From Phanerodontia chrysosporium (lineage: Eukaryota > Basidiomycota > Agaricomycetes > Polyporales > Phanerochaetaceae), in contig MJGA01000011.1 in NCBI GenBank assembly GCA_001910725.1, positions 806,001-870,000 on the forward strand: 64,000 nt of DNA, read 5' to 3'. The translations under genes were made by a program, and so were the position numbers. Below the pieces are notes generated by a model. The model was not told the origin of the DNA. It saw only the letters and a program-made list of their open reading frames with translations, and searched no databases. Shown here piece after piece: positions 8,634-21,428 of the stretch. Each line of letters begins with the position of its first letter. The first letter of the stretch is position 1.

Positions 8634-11600
8634 TTACATGCCGTAGCCGTAACCACGCTGGTAAGCGTCGTTCACGGCCATGGCGGGGAACGCGTTGCCG
8701 TACGTGGGCGCGGCCGAGAAGCCGGCGTGCGTGTGCGGCGGCGTCATGCCCGGGCTGTTGTGGCTCGAGCCGTTCTGCAGCACGTAGCTGTCGATCGAGT
8801 GCGGCTGCATCTGCAGGTGACTCTGGGAGAGCGAACCCTGGCCCTGCATACCACCCTGGAGGCCGTACGGGTTGCCGTAGCCGTCGTTGATGTGACCACC
8901 CTGCATGCCGTGGCCGCCCATGTTGAGGTTCGGGTTCCGGAGAGCGAGGTTCGCGACAGAGGGCTGGCCATAGTGACTACCGCCGTAGCCAGGACCGTCG
9001 AGCTGCTCGCGCTGCAGCTTGTTCTGGATGCGCTTGCCGTACGGCGTGTTGCGGATGAGGGAAGGACAGGTCGGATGCCTTCGACCAACAGCGCACGCTG
9101 AGTCGGCTCGGCGTAGTCCAGAGCGGTCTATGGTGCTGTCAGCCAAAGCGTCGCACGTCAGTCAAAGGATACACACCTGGACACAGTAGTTGCCGTAGGA
9201 GTCGCGGAGGAGCTTCTCGAGGCGAGTGCGGTTAAGCAGCTCGCCGATGAGCATCTTGCGAGTGCTGTGTTCGGCGACACGGATGCACTTCTCGATGACG
9301 TTCGAGCTGAACTTCTGAACAGAGAGTGCGCAGACGTTGCCAGTGAACTGGCGAATGACGGCATCGGAGAAACGGTTATCGTTGAGGTCGAGAATGTACT
9401 GGACGACGTAGTTTCCGTATGGGTCCTGGACGAGCGTCAGGGCGTTGTAAGTGATCTCGTTGACGAGCTGAATGCGCTGAGGCTCCGAGGCGTGATCCAC
9501 GCAGCGCTGAAGCACGCAGCAGCCGTGACGGTGGGTCGCCACCTCAACACAGTTGGCGGCGACGGCATTGTAGATAAATTGGTTGTCCTCGGGCGCGAGC
9601 TTGTTGAGGCACTTCTGGATGACGTGGTTGCCATTCAGGTCCTTGATGAGCACAACGACGTGCAGGCTGAGGGCGACGATAATGGAATGGATCTGGCGGC
9701 GGGTCGAGAGGAAGTCGATCATCTTCTGGACGGCGCGAGTGCCGTGCATGTTGAGGGAGATGTTGACAAGGTCCTGGGCGACAGATTCGCAGATGAGGTT
9801 GCGCTGCTCGTCCGTGCAGTACTCGAGGAGCTTCTGGCAGAGGTAGTTGCCGAAAGGATCGGTCATGAGCTCTGGGAAGTGACCGAAAGTCTCCCGGAAG
9901 ATCATGTCGCGATGCTCAGGCACACCCTCCTCGAGCTTCTTCTGGAGGTAACGGCAACCATGTTGATCCTTACACAGGGACGGGATCTCGCCCTGAAGAT
10001 CCTCGAGGCGCATGCCGGCGAAGCGGTTGAATTCGCGATCGATGTCGCCGCGCTTGTGCTTAGGCCCGTGCAGCCCGTTCATCTTTCCGTCGCTGTTCTG
10101 GCGCCCGTTCACGCCGAGGCCGTACTTGGTGCCATTGTGGTGGTACAGAGCCGTCGATCCTGCACCGCCGTTGGCGTGCGGGAGCCTGCCGCCGTTGTCG
10201 TAGCCGTAGTCATTGTAGCGGCCGTTGTCCAACGCGGCATTCATGTCGTACGTAACCTAGATGGCAAGCCGATTAGCAAACAAGCATGAAGAATAAGCGG
10301 GACGGCACGCACCTGCAGCGAGTCGTCGAGGTTCGACTGCATAGAGTTGTAGCTGAGTCCGCCTGTCTCGAACTGGCTGGAGGGCAGGCGCGACAGCGAG
10401 GGGTGCAGCTCCACAGGGCTGGAGCCCTGAGCAGCGAGCAGGCCATTGACGGTAGGAGCCTCTGCGGAGAGTGGGGTACCGAGTCCCTTGTTCAGGATAC
10501 CGTTCGGTCCCGCGCCGGGAAGCGGGGTGTTCGGTACCGAGCGAGCGGCGGTGATACCACCAACAATGCCGTCTGGCAGTGCCAAGGGAGAACCACGGCG
10601 GGAGGACAGACCCTGAACCATGCCTTGCGGGAGCTGCTGAACGAGAGGCGTATTGTGCCCCGAGACGGTGCCCTTGGGCAAGTCGCCGCCAAGACCGGCA
10701 GAGAGCGCGATCGCCGGGTTAGTGACGACGCGGCGGGGCTCGTTGCGCGACGAAACGCGGTCCGGGATAGGACGAGGGCTGCTGCTGTTGAATTGCGGCC
10801 ACTCGGATGACTTGTTCTGGCCGACGAACGAGTTGCGGTTCTGGCCGCCAGCTAAGTCAAGAGCGGCGGCAGACGATGCCGACATCTAGCATTGCACAAG
10901 GTTACTTACTAACCGAGCACAAAGAGCCAGAGCATGCGTACCTTGTTACCATATCCGTTTACGTACTTGTCCTCGTCCGAAGTCGGGAGATGGCGCATGG
11001 CGTCTAATCAGAAGTCAGCGCGTAACACAAATTGATGGAACGGATCTACTGACTGTGCATCTCCTGGTCAATTTGCTCATCGAGCATCATGCCAGCGTTA
11101 TAGGTATAGCCTGTGCCGTCGCCAGCGTAGCGACCGCTGTTGGACCGGAGGATGGACTGCGGCATGGTGCCCTGGGACGGAGAAGCCCGCTCGCCGGCCA
11201 GCGAGAGCTTGTCGAGGTGTCCCGCGAGTTCCTCGTCGTGTTCGCTGGCAGAAGTACGGCGGCTGGCAGGCATGCTCTTGGCGCCTCCTGGACGAGCATA
11301 GCTCTGCAGACCGTTGCCCTGAGTTTCCGGCGAGTGTGCCACGGAAGGAGCGTACGTGACAGACTTGCGTTTGTCGGCAGCAGAGCCGACAGCCTTGGAG
11401 AGAGACTCGGCGTCGACAGAGGAGTGAACAAAGCCAGAGTGCAGGCTGGGAGAGTATTCGCTGCTGAGCATCGCGTTAACGCGAGGCGGAGTGGTCGGAG
11501 CAGACGCCGCAAGGTGCTGAAGGTTGCCACTAGCGTCGATGGAGAGCAGCTCCTGGGCCTGCTGCTGCTCCAAAGCGCGCATTTGGTCTTCGAAGAGCTT

Positions 11601-11893
11601 GCGCTGGAGGGCGCGTTGGCGTTCGTGCTCAATCTTTTTGAGCATGCGCTGTGGAAAAATGTGAGCAAACGGGACGCGAGGCTGCTTACAAAAAGGTGGA
11701 CGCACAACATCGCCTCCAACATTCCCGTACCTCGCGGCCTGATGGGAGCAGATGTCAGCGGGAGCGTGAGCTGGCAGTGGCTGGGACAAAGACGCACCGA
11801 GTCGGCGAGATCGAGGAAGGCGGGCGGGCTCTGCTTGCGGTCGTCGGAGGATGGGTGATTAGGTGTAGTAGTAGATTCCATGGTAGTACTCAT
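8634..11893 (-). CDS. Pumilio/FBF (PUF) family RNA-binding protein
   Basis: Exons: 11893-11798, 11738-11706 (33 nt), 11648-11054, 11003-10942, 10885-10313, 10256-9177, 9127-8634; about 977 residues. The first half is Ser/Gln-rich and disordered, with a charged helix (MLKKIEHERQRALQRK). The PUF domain starts near residue 520 and shows the repeat signatures HGCRYLQKKL, FGNYLCQKLL, HGTRAVQKMI, NGNHVIQKCL, HGCCVLQRCV, YGNYVVQYIL, SSNVIEKCI and YGNYCVQ, that is, eight repeats. PUF proteins bind UGUA-type 3' UTR elements in the cytoplasm and repress or localise mRNAs. The last exon starts ALDYAEPTQRALLVEGIRP, then must change frame to reach IRNTPYGKRIQNKLQ; the coding strand has CCC at 9059-9061 where CCCC is expected, so one base seems missing. 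With it restored the exon length is a whole number of codons. The tail is Gly/Gln-rich. Confidence 0.95.
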
Positions 11894-13267
11894 AGCGAAC
11901 GAAGATTGACACAAGATACTTTTGTCCCAGAGTTTGACGAGAACAGATTGATGAGGAGGAGGTAATGTAGGACGCGCTGAGGCCTAATTGCACAAGGGTA
12001 ATCCTGGGGTGCGGGCGGGTGAGGCAGGGTGGGACGCGACGTGTGTGTGCGGACGGACCTGCCACCGATTTTAAGCCGGTCTAAGATGAGCTGATGTTGT
12101 ACAGTGCGGCGGGTGGGCTGTGGGCGAGAGGACGTGTGAGTGAGTGGGGACGGCGTGGGCGGGCGAGGACGCTGGGGACGACGACGGACCTCTGCTTGCG
12201 ACTGACGAAAGCCAGGGTGTGTTAAGAGAAACTCGTAGGGTGAGAGAGTATTAGCAGTAGTACAAGGCACGGGCAGAGGACGAACGAGCGCAGGAGGCCC
12301 TCGCCTCTAATATGTTTCGGCGGTAACCCTCTTTTTCATTTTTCACACGCTCGCCCTCGCTAGCACACGTCTGTCACGCTCCCAAGCGAGGCCTGCCGTC
12401 GTCGCCTAGCTGTGCGCATGCGCTCCTCGCGTGTCCTCGGTGTCAGCGTCGAGTGTTTTGCGAGTCGCTGCCATGTTTTTTCTCTCTGTTTTTGCTCGGC
12501 GCACACAGGCCACGGCATGCCTCTGCAGGTCGCCTCCCAGCGTGACGCAGGCGTGACCGTGACCCGGCTAATTCCTTGGGAAGGGCGTGGGATGCCTAAT
12601 CGGGTAAGCGTCGGTGCCTGGGCCGGACGGTGGCCGGGGACGGCGGGTGAGTGGTTCAGCTCCTTCCAACAGAACGCTCGACCCCGACACCAAAAGCGTT
12701 TACGAGCCCCGTCCTCGCCTGTCCTCGCCTGTCCTCGCCTCTCCCCGCCAATCGCCCCCGTACGCCCGCAAGATCGTCATGTCGACCGTCCTCTCCTCCT
12801 CATCATCCCTGCATGTGCCCGCCCGCTCTCAAAACCGTTCATGCGACTCGGCCGAGCTCGCCCACGCTTCTCCTCCCAAAATGAACCCGCAGGCCCCGTG
12901 TCTCAAGCTTCAATTATACCGCGAGCCTTCAAGCTGCTTCTCGTTTCCAGGCCTCGCCTGCCCGGCCGCCTGGCTTACCCCGCGGTCCAGGGAATGCACG
13001 GATGCAAATCATCCTCCCTCCTGTTGGTCCCAGTCGCCAATCGCCTATCGACAAATTTGTCCGCCGATCTTTCGGACTGAATGTTCCACACCGTCCACCC
13101 CTGCTCCTTCCGCTGGCTATTGTTTCCCCTAGGCTCTCCCTCCTTGGCTACAGGCACACGCACACGACCCCGTCCAGTACCTCCGAGCGCCGCGGACGCA
13201 AACACAGTGGCAGAGCATATCGGACTGTATAAGTAGCACGCGTACACCCACTAGTAAACAAGAGCCG
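11894..13267. promoter_or_regulatory. Long leader/promoter of the PUF gene
   Basis: About 1.4 kb without a supported gene, between two minus-strand genes. It holds the PUF promoter and probably a long 5' UTR, plus the 3' region of the UVRAG-like gene. Composition is C/T-rich on the + strand in the right half. Open frames here show no conserved motif. Confidence 0.5.
12711..12740. repeat. Three tandem copies of a 10-mer (GTCCTCGCCT)
   Basis: Three exact head-to-tail copies, followed by a variant CTCCCCGCC. A local slippage repeat in the PUF upstream region. Confidence 0.85.
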
Positions 13268-16200
13268 TCAGCTCACGCCGTCCACCACACTCGGCGATCG
13301 CGCGCCCGCAGCAGACGCCACCACCTTCTCCTCGACGTGCGCCCCGTGCCCGCCCGCCGTCCCGTTGCCGTTCGCTGCGTTGTTGCTAGCGTGAACCTTT
13401 GTCCGCTGTTTGCCTTCTTCGACGCCGTCCTCAGAGGTGGATGCACGGATCGTCCGCCGGTCCGCGTCGTCTTCGTCGTCTTCATCCTCGCTGCTGCTGC
13501 TGCCGCTGCCGCCCTGCGCGGGGGCCTCGACCGCCGCAGGCGCAGGCTCGGCGGCGGCGACCGGCGCAGCGGCAGACGCCACCGTTGGAGTCGCCTCTCC
13601 AGCCTGCTCGTCATCCAGCGGCGGCTCTGCCTTCGCGGCACCTCGCGACGACGAGGGATTCCGCTTGAAAAAGCCCGAGAGCGAGAGCGGAGTAAGGTCG
13701 AGGAAACCCTTTGATTTTCGTACTGTGCCAGTGGGCGTGCTGATCGGTTCTGCCGCCTTCGTGGGCGTGATAGCACCACTCGCTGGTTCGCCATCGCTGC
13801 CGCGCTCCTCGGTCGCTGCCGCAGCGGAGTCGGCTGGCGTGATAGGACCGGGCTCTCCTGCATCCGGAACAGTAGAGGGCTTGAGGACTGGAGACTGCAG
13901 CGCTGAGATGGTTGCAGAAGCCACGCTTGGCGGACGACGAGGTCTGACAAAGTCGTTAGTAAGCAGAAAGAAAGCCTAGGGTAGAGCCTACATCTTCTGC
14001 ACAGTGTCGGGATCAGTAAGCGTGAGCAAGAGATTCTTCAGGTTTGGCAGCGTATGGCGCATATCCAGGGCTCTAAGGTTCCGCTCGGACATGAGCTTCG
14101 ACCAGGTGGCATCAGTCAAATTGCGGTAGAAAAGGGAAGAAACCTATGCCTCACCAGTTCAATGTCTTTGTTGAGCAGAAACACCGCATATTCGAAGCGG
14201 TACGTATCCACCCCTTTCGAGAATAGAGGAAACCTATATGCCCAATTTGAGTCTCAAGTTGACAAGAGATGCTTGTGACGCACATTCGAGGTCCGACCAT
14301 GTGCGATATACCGTCCTTGATCAAGCTTCTGCTACCTACGCATGTCACGGGGTACGTCAAGCGTATCCCTAGATATGCGGCTAGCAATTGGACCACCTGC
14401 GCAGCGTAACCCAGCGCAGTCGCGACGGTCTCTTCGTTGATCTCTTTATGCGAGGACATTGACAAAGGCGGAGCGGGGTCTGTAGGCCCATTCGGGATCG
14501 GGAGCGGGACATCCAAAATGGTGAACAGCAAATCTGGCGGTGAGAGAAGGTCTATAGGGAAGATGAACGCGAGAGTGCTGATCAGTGCATTCTGCATCGG
14601 CGGTATGCGTTGACGGAGCTTGGCGAGCTGCTCCCTGCAATCAATGTAAGTCGAGCTGAAACACGGTATAGTGGCTTCGCAATTACCTCTCGGCAGCGAT
14701 CGACGCTTCAACCTCGACCTCTTGCCTGAGGTCCTCGTCGTGCATCTGCCGAGCTTCCTGGAGAATCCGCCGTCTCGCGTCGAGGTCGTCCTTCTTCGCT
14801 TGCAGCTTTGCTGCCACTGTATTCGATGTGAGGTGTAACCCAAACTAACACGGACTGCACTCACGATTCCTCGAGCTCTGCTCAACAGTTTCTACCTCCT
14901 CGCGTAGTTCATTCACCCAAGCTTCGCGCTCGGAAACTTCACGGGTCTTTAGTTAATAAATTGAGATATGCTTCTCAAGACGCCACAGACCAAATCGGAA
15001 GTGGCCAAAGATTGAGCGCACATACCAGAGCTGTGATGTCACTCGTCACGACAAGCTTGTCGATCTCACGGACGACATCTGATAGAGAGTTGGCGGTATC
15101 TTTGATGACAGCTTGTAGCGTTACAAGCCTGAGGGATTCAGCAAGTCAGCATTCGTTCACGAGTCCTGGGACGAGCGACGAACTTGAACAGATCTTGCCA
15201 AGTCGCGCTCTTACGCTCGCTACCATGACGCCTGGAAAGAGAAACGCGTGAGTCGGCGAGCCCTAACGGGGCCCCGTTAGTCTTGATGTCAGATATCAAC
15301 GTCTCTCTGGGCTGCATCGTGAACTTCCTACGGACGCCAGATTCTCCGTCAGAGTTGTATCCAGCTTCTGGAGAGGATGACCGTGAAGATTGCAGCACCG
15401 CAGAGCTTGAGCGCGCAGAGGGTAGGTAGAAGGTCTGCCCTGGAGGGTCTAGCGTGACACACAGCGAGTTGGGAGGAATGCGCGATGGATGCTGCACCAC
15501 CTGACCCTCAGTCAGAGACGCATATAATGAATCATACTGTTCGCTCACATCATCTGGGAGTGGTACCAAATCGTTCAGATTCACGTCCCACCTCTCCAAT
15601 ACCTTCCACTCTCCTCCTTGGTCGGCCACCTCTTTATCGTCCGCGTAGCGCACTTTCTCCTTCCCCTTGATATTGAATTGATACAAGGATGACACGTCCA
15701 CTACCTTCCCCCAAATTTCCACCACCATACGCTGTCCACTCAGATCTGTATCCTGCGCGAAATCGAAGTGACTTCGCGCGTCAATACTGAACGAGGGGTT
15801 GGTCGACGGACGATGGATGGGCGACAGATAGTCAGGAATGACCGGGGCATCGTCTTTGGGTGGCGCGATGTCCGGTGTACTGGGGCAGGATGTAGAAGCT
15901 GTCGATATCTTTGATAGGGCGCGGTCGCGAGCCACAGCTCGCGGCAACGTCTGAGGCGCAGAAGGTCTCGCTGCAGCTTTAGGGGAAGAGGCAGCAGACG
16001 TGGAGACGGCTCGATTGTGTCCGGATACGACTCGCGCTGATGGACCCTTGGACAAAGACCCTCGCCGCATAGGGTCACCGAGCTTGGGAACGCCATTGCT
16101 CCCCGTGGACACAATGGTATTTCGTCGAGGGGGTTGTGGTAGATTGTAAGAGGCATTGGTATCTTCGTTTGCGCCATTGGAGGCCTCCGAATTCTCTTCG

Positions 16201-17084
16201 TCCGAGTTCTCGGAAGCAGGGGGTATAGTGATTGTAAGGAAAGTCTCCACTAGGCGTGATTGGAGCACCTTCTCCAGAGTAGGTTGTGAAGTATCCCGCA
16301 GAAGACCTGGTAGTGTTGCTGAAGAGCTCAAAGTCTCAAGAACCGAGGTAGAATAGTTGGATATCGAGGATGTCAGTGAAGGAGTGCGTGCTCTAGGTGC
16401 AGGTCTTGCGGCGGTTGGTAGCCCATTAGAACGAGCTTTCAAATTGGCGAGTTCACCGCGCTCGAGGATATTGATGCACTTGCTCTAGACCCGGCGCGCT
16501 GCCGCTTCATCTGAGAATCTTTGAAACCAGGATTGCCTTGCTGTCCAGATTGCTCGCTGGAGAACAGTGCCTGAGCAGAGACGGATGACCTACGCCTGCC
16601 ACGCTTTCTCGCAAGAGTGACATCCAGGTCGTCCGAGAAGTTCCCATGCGGGGTGAATTGCGGTTGCTCAGAGGGTAAAACGAGTGCAGAAGCGGCCTCA
16701 TCGCGGACAGGGAAAGGTGTAAGATTACGGACTTGGATCGAAGTAATGTGGCGAACACGACGCTACAGGACGAAACGATAAGGTCACCCAAGCATAGAGG
16801 AAGTATAAGGGTACGCAACTGCAACCACAAGGTCTTCCCCTTCAGTCGCCCATTTGTGCCGAGCATCGTATGCTGACGACCTTAGGGTCGATAGTCAGGT
16901 GGTGCTCGTCACAAGGCGGTGGTGTGCAGGTTGCACATTCGCTCAGAGCCCTGTTTCCAGCAGCAACGATGTGCTGAACGCTAGTGGTCCACGCGTGGGG
17001 TGGCCGTGTATGATGTTTGAGGTGCGTGCAGGAGGCAAGTGGCTGCATCACTCCTGCCGAGACCGACTCGACACTCGAGACCAC
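13268..17084 (-). CDS. UVRAG/Vps38-like subunit of the class III PI3-kinase complex
   Basis: Exons from 5' to 3': 17084-16881 (tentative), 16762-16480, 16435-15184, 15128-15026, 14946-14865, 14816-14687, 14634-14284, 14233-14155, 14095-13992, 13943-13268; about 1,087 residues. Family signals: RRVRHITSIQVRNLTPF near the N-terminus (compare RRLRHL in UVRAG), a C2-like region, ATWQDLFKLVTLQAVI, a coiled coil (REVSEREAWVNELREEVE and the next exon), then TCVGSRSLIKDGISHMVGPR, FPLFSKGVDTYRFEYAVFLL, NKDIEL and HTLPNLKNLLLTL, the conserved C-terminal block of the Atg14/UVRAG family. The role is in endosomal sorting and vacuolar delivery as part of Vps34 complex II at endosome membranes. The tail is an Ala/Pro/acidic disordered region. 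The first exon rests on a weak donor (GTCGTC) and a Cys-containing stretch CATCTPPPCDEHHLTIDPK, so the true start may be elsewhere. Confidence 0.85.
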
Positions 17085-17343
17085 TAGCCGCCCTGACCGC
17101 TTTACAGGCCTCCCGCATTCCTCCCTTTATCTCCTACGTTCATCCCGGTCTCCTGCCTCTCGTACGCCTGTATCGTCGTCTTCATATCAGCTCCAAGAGC
17201 TGCTCCAACCTGCAGGCCACACGGCATCGTCGATACGTCGCGTTCGCAGCCGCTGACGCCATACGCGAGTCCGAGGATCGTCTATTCATCCGCCCTCAAG
17301 GACATTGCGCAGGGCGTGTAACTTATTGGTTAAACTAATCATC

Positions 17344-18881
17344 ATGGCTCCGAAGCCCCGACCGGTGCAGAGGCGACTCTCCTCTGCCGCAAAGGACGGT
17401 GTACATAATCAACTCACGAAGACTCCGAACCCTCAAGCGATGCCTCCGCCTCCTGTGCCTGCTAGTGCCCCTGCGGCCCCGCCACCACCTCAGGGGATTC
17501 TTGTTCCAGAGGCTGCTGCCTTGTCGGATTGTTTCCGGGTGCGTACCAGCCTGTATTCATTGCAGGATACAATCTGATCGTTGCGTTCAGTCAGCAGTAG
17601 TGAAGACATCACAAGTCATACAGTTCTATGCGGAGACAAAGAAACTGTACGTCAGGTCTAGCATGAACGCTTGCTTGACCATTTATACGCTTCTTCATCC
17701 AGAGGGATTCACCGTTATACACCTTATCCCCGCGTACCTTAACTTCATCCCTAGGACGGGAAGTTGAGAAATACAGCCAACTCTGTGATGCAATTCAGTC
17801 ACAAATTGTGAGCCTCATTTACTCCCCCTATTGCATGACGAAAATCTTAGCACATTATTTGCAGCGTCGTGCCATTACGGTCCTCCAACGTGATCTCAAA
17901 CGAGAACAAGATCGCATCAAGGCTGCAGAGGCGGAGGCCGCTGCCCGAGCGGCTGCGGCGGCAGCACCACCCCCAGCGGAGGATGCTACCCTTATTTCTC
18001 CCACACAAGAGGCCGAGCCCACATCCGTCTCCCCTACTACCCAAGCCCAGAAGATGCCGGGCTTGCCTGCGCGTCGCCAGTCGACGATATCCCTCTCGTC
18101 TCTGCAGCGCCCACCCTTCCCTCACAAACTTGACCTTTCTGCTGCTGCGCTGCGTCTTGACCCCAACGATCCTTTGCTCCAACCCGGCTTGTCGTCGCCC
18201 GTCACCCTCGCCCCGAAATCCAGTATCTCCAAGGTGCCGCCTGATTTCACATTCGGTCCGCCACAGGATGTCGACATCGATCTCACCCTTGGAGACGATG
18301 TGGTACAATCTGCTAACAGCATGGTCGATTCCGGGCTGGGAAGTTCCGCAGACAAACCCATCGAACTTGACCTAGACCTCGACATGGACCTTTTCGGTGA
18401 TCCACACACGACCGGTGACATGTCCGGAACTGCGGGCAGCGTCGGGCTTGGCAACCCAGATGTTGCCCCGAAGCAGGAGCAGCTCGACTTGGATATTTTT
18501 TCAGGGTATGACCAAGCCTCGACCAGTGATACCGCAAAGGCCGATGCAGAGCTTCTGGCCGCTGCTCAGGCTATTCCTCCACACGAGGGCCCTGCCCTCG
18601 AAGCCTCGCAGCCTGGCTCACAATCCCAGAGCCAGAACGATTCATCTCTCGCGCAGTCGTCGTCTTCGATGCTCGACGCCATTAACGCTGCGGCTGCAGA
18701 CATGGGGCAGGTCAATGGCGACAACACTACAGGGCCATCGGAATCTGACAATTTCGACTTCGGGAACTTTGACTTCCTCGCGGACGGGTCGGTGGACCCC
18801 TCTGTGATGGACATGCAAATGCAAGACTTGTTCGATATGAATGCCAATGTGACGGACCCTCGTCCTCAACAGTCGTCGTAG
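17344..18881 (+). CDS. Unrecognised protein: coiled coil plus acidic Phe/Leu/Asp-rich tail
   Basis: Exons 17344-17538, 17591-17646, 17705-17807, 17865-18881; about 456 residues. The second intron could instead be 17651-17702; both keep the frame. N-terminus basic then Pro/Ala-rich (PPPPVPASAPAAPPPP). Next a helical part (CFRSAVVKTSQVIQFYAET, then REVEKYSQLCDAIQSQI) leading into a charged coiled coil (VLQRDLKREQDRIKAAEAEA). The C-terminal half is acidic with short hydrophobic clusters, for example LDLDLDMDLFGD and DNFDFGNFDFLADG, the look of a transcriptional activation region. I could not place it in a named family; a Mediator-tail-like or other transcription subunit is one guess only. It shares a short divergent upstream region with the UVRAG-like gene. 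Confidence 0.75.
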
Positions 18882-19139
18882 AACTTCTTTTGTCATTATC
18901 GATTTCACCTCGTTCCATTCCAATATATAAATGTAGGAATAGAGACACGAATTGACATCGTCCAAAATGCCAGTCTCATTATGCGGCACAACGGCATGCG
19001 GAGGCGCTTTTCTCAAGTCTTGCGAAGTCGCTCTTTCTTCTGGCGAGGGACTGTTGTGATGATTCTCCATTGAGCACTGTCCAGAAACATTGGGCCATCG
19101 TGCTGTAGGGGAGCTTTCCATGACAGACTACGTCGCCCA

Positions 19140-20942
19140 TTATAGGGGAGACGTCCATTCGAAAATCCCCATCCCGCCCATCTCCTTTGTCAGACTCTCC
19201 AGTTCCGCCTCGATAGGTTGCTTGGACGATCCTGCAGTTGTACGGGGCTGGGTCTTGAATAGGGGAACGAGCTTTCCTGTCTTGCATGTACCGCAACCTA
19301 TTTGCAAAACTCAGATCGACGAATAAACGTGTGGAGATATGCCCTTACGACACTCCTCCGGTTTGATAGACTTGCTGTAGCGTCCATAACTAGCAGAGAC
19401 GTTAACATGTAAAATTACAAGCTCTGAGGAAAGGTCGTACACTTTCGCGCAATAGTTGCATTCTACCATACAATGTGACGTGAGAAGATGGTGTTCATCT
19501 ACGAGGAGGAGAATGACTGACCCCATTCATACGGATAGTTGATCTCGTAATTATGCTTCGTCTGTGAACACGAATGTCAGACGCAGGGAGGGTCAACGGG
19601 TGTTGGAACTTACGCTAACTTTGATTTCGGGACGCTTCTTGGTCACTTTTGCAGCCCTGCAACGAAGTGGGTGTCGCTGGTGACCCAGAGAGCAATGGCA
19701 CTTACCATGCTTTGAACGCCCTACCGTGTCCTTCCTTAGGATCGCCATCAATAATCCAGCATGCCAAGTGGCACCTGTCGACCGTCAGCAGCATACAAGA
19801 ATCGAAACACCAAGGACACCCACATTTCGTGCGATAGCGTGTTGCGTATTCGGTCTAACACTCTATCAGTTGGAGCTTCATACAACTACACGATTTCACA
19901 CACCGTCACTGTCCAGTATCTTTGTCGCAAGTTCGATCTCGGTCGTCTGCGTACCGTCTCGAGATCTGCGCCACTTCGCTCTGCCAGCCGTGGTGAGCAA
20001 GCGCACACTCCACTTCAACGTGGTGGTCTCAGGGAGTCCGCCGTTGAACACAGATGCGTTGAGCTCCTTAAAGAGCTGTTCGGCGTAAGCTTCGCGTCGT
20101 GCCTGCTCTGCTTCGCGTTGCGCTTTCTTCGTCAAACGAGGCGCTTTGCCTTTCTTGCTTGAAGGTAGAGAGGGCTCGGACGACGGAGAGTGCACTGGGC
20201 TCTGGGACCTCGTTGGGAGGACTTCCAGCGAGCGGGGTTCCAGAACAGGGATGATATCTCGTGTTGAAGTGTCATCTGAGTCGGAAGAATCCTCTGTCCA
20301 CTTGCGTCTGGGCTTTGCTTTCAGCACTGAGCCTGTGTTATGCTTGTCTTCAGCTGTTGGTAAGGGCCGGCGGAGTGGCATCGTATGCGCGGGTCCATCT
20401 TCGAGTGACAGCTTCTCTGTATCTGGCCTCCTCGTTCCCTTGACCAATCTGCGCAATGGTCGCGGAGAGTCCTCAATGAGAGAAATGACCTCGCGCTGGT
20501 CGGCCTCCGATTCGCTGTCTTCAGAGCCTGACGAGCTCAGGGTTAGGTCAATAACATCCGCATGGCTTGTCTTCACGGGGGATTGCGGTGGAGGATGGTC
20601 CTGAGAGCTAGGAGTTGTGCACGCGGTATCCACCTCCGAAATGTCGGAAACTGTTGTCGACGACGGCCTGGCCGGCTGTAAGATATCTCGGTTCTGAGAA
20701 GATCCAAATGGCCCTCGAGTTCTGCCTGGCTTGATCGCGAGCTCAACGGGATGCATCCGCTGTTGAGATGCAGCCAAACGGGGCGGAATAGGCCTAACCG
20801 TTTTGCGGGGCGACCTGTCATTGCCAATACAGTCAGCAAACTTGTACTGCAGGCTAGTTAGCCACGTACACGGGATATCATCCTCATCAGAGCTTATAAC
20901 CACAACTTCTGCACCCTTAACAGGACTCTTCACAGGCGACAA
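19140..20942 (-). CDS. GCNA/SprT-like metalloprotease with SUMO-interaction-like motifs
   Basis: Exons: about 20942-20872, 20814-19904, 19854-19824, 19774-19706, 19656-19614, 19561-19522, 19462-19441 (22 nt), 19389-19349, 19297-19140. The catalytic part reads RIRNTLSHEMCHLACW (HExxH zinc site), then GHGRAFKAWAAKV with the third His, and a zinc ribbon CNYCAKVYGRYSKSI ... ECRCGTCKTGKL. This SprT plus zinc-ribbon order is that of GCNA and Spartan proteases, which digest DNA-protein crosslinks. The N-terminal 280 residues are acidic and disordered, with three short hydrophobic-acidic motifs (EVVVISSDEDD, DVIDLTLSSSGSEDSE, EVISLIEDSP) that look like SUMO-interacting motifs; GCNA proteins of animals are known to carry such motifs. 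The codon at 20942 is TTG, not ATG, so a first exon is missing from this model. Confidence 0.88.
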
Positions 20943-21428
20943 GCTCCTGCTCCCGGGCCTTCCTCAGCGAAGTTCGAAAGTGAATACGAGCAGACGGAAG
21001 AGAGTGCACATGTTCGCACCGTTGCCGCACTGAGCCATCCTCTAGCTTCTGTGCATGGAACTCATCGAAGTGCTTCGACGGCATACCTCACACGCGCGGT
21101 TGTGTTAGGCAACTTGAGCGCGCTGGCGTTCGACGCGACCTCCGGTCGCGATCCCGTGACCTAGACCCCAGTCACTCTCTAGCGCTCAACATCGCAACAG
21201 CCAAGTCCCAAGAAGGCTTCGCATTTGATGCCTAGAGTACAAGCAAAACTATGCACAAATAACCCTCTATGTATGGTACAACAATATATAAATGCATGTT
21301 ATCGTGTATCCTAACGATGGAGTGTGGGTGCAGCGGGCTTCTACCAGCGTGGCTGGCACCCGGATAACGTTAAGCCGCGCAGACTGCGTGTGCGCGGGAT
21401 ATGAAAGCGGAACGCCAGGTTATCAATG
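20943..21428. other. Intergenic, upstream of the SprT-like gene
   Basis: Should contain the missing first exon and promoter of the SprT-like gene, for example the minus-strand ATG near 21036, and the 3' region of the GH16 gene. An A/T-rich patch with TATATAAATG is at about 21280-21300. Splicing could not be settled by eye. Confidence 0.45.

Noticed and set aside
9267..10289. 340-codon open frame on the + strand
   Set aside because: Antisense shadow of the PUF repeat exon, which has clear conserved motifs on the other strand.
17711..17762. Extra 21-nt intron in the 17.3 kb gene (GTACCT...CCTAG)
   Set aside because: Too short for splicing, and the unspliced frame runs straight into the coiled coil.
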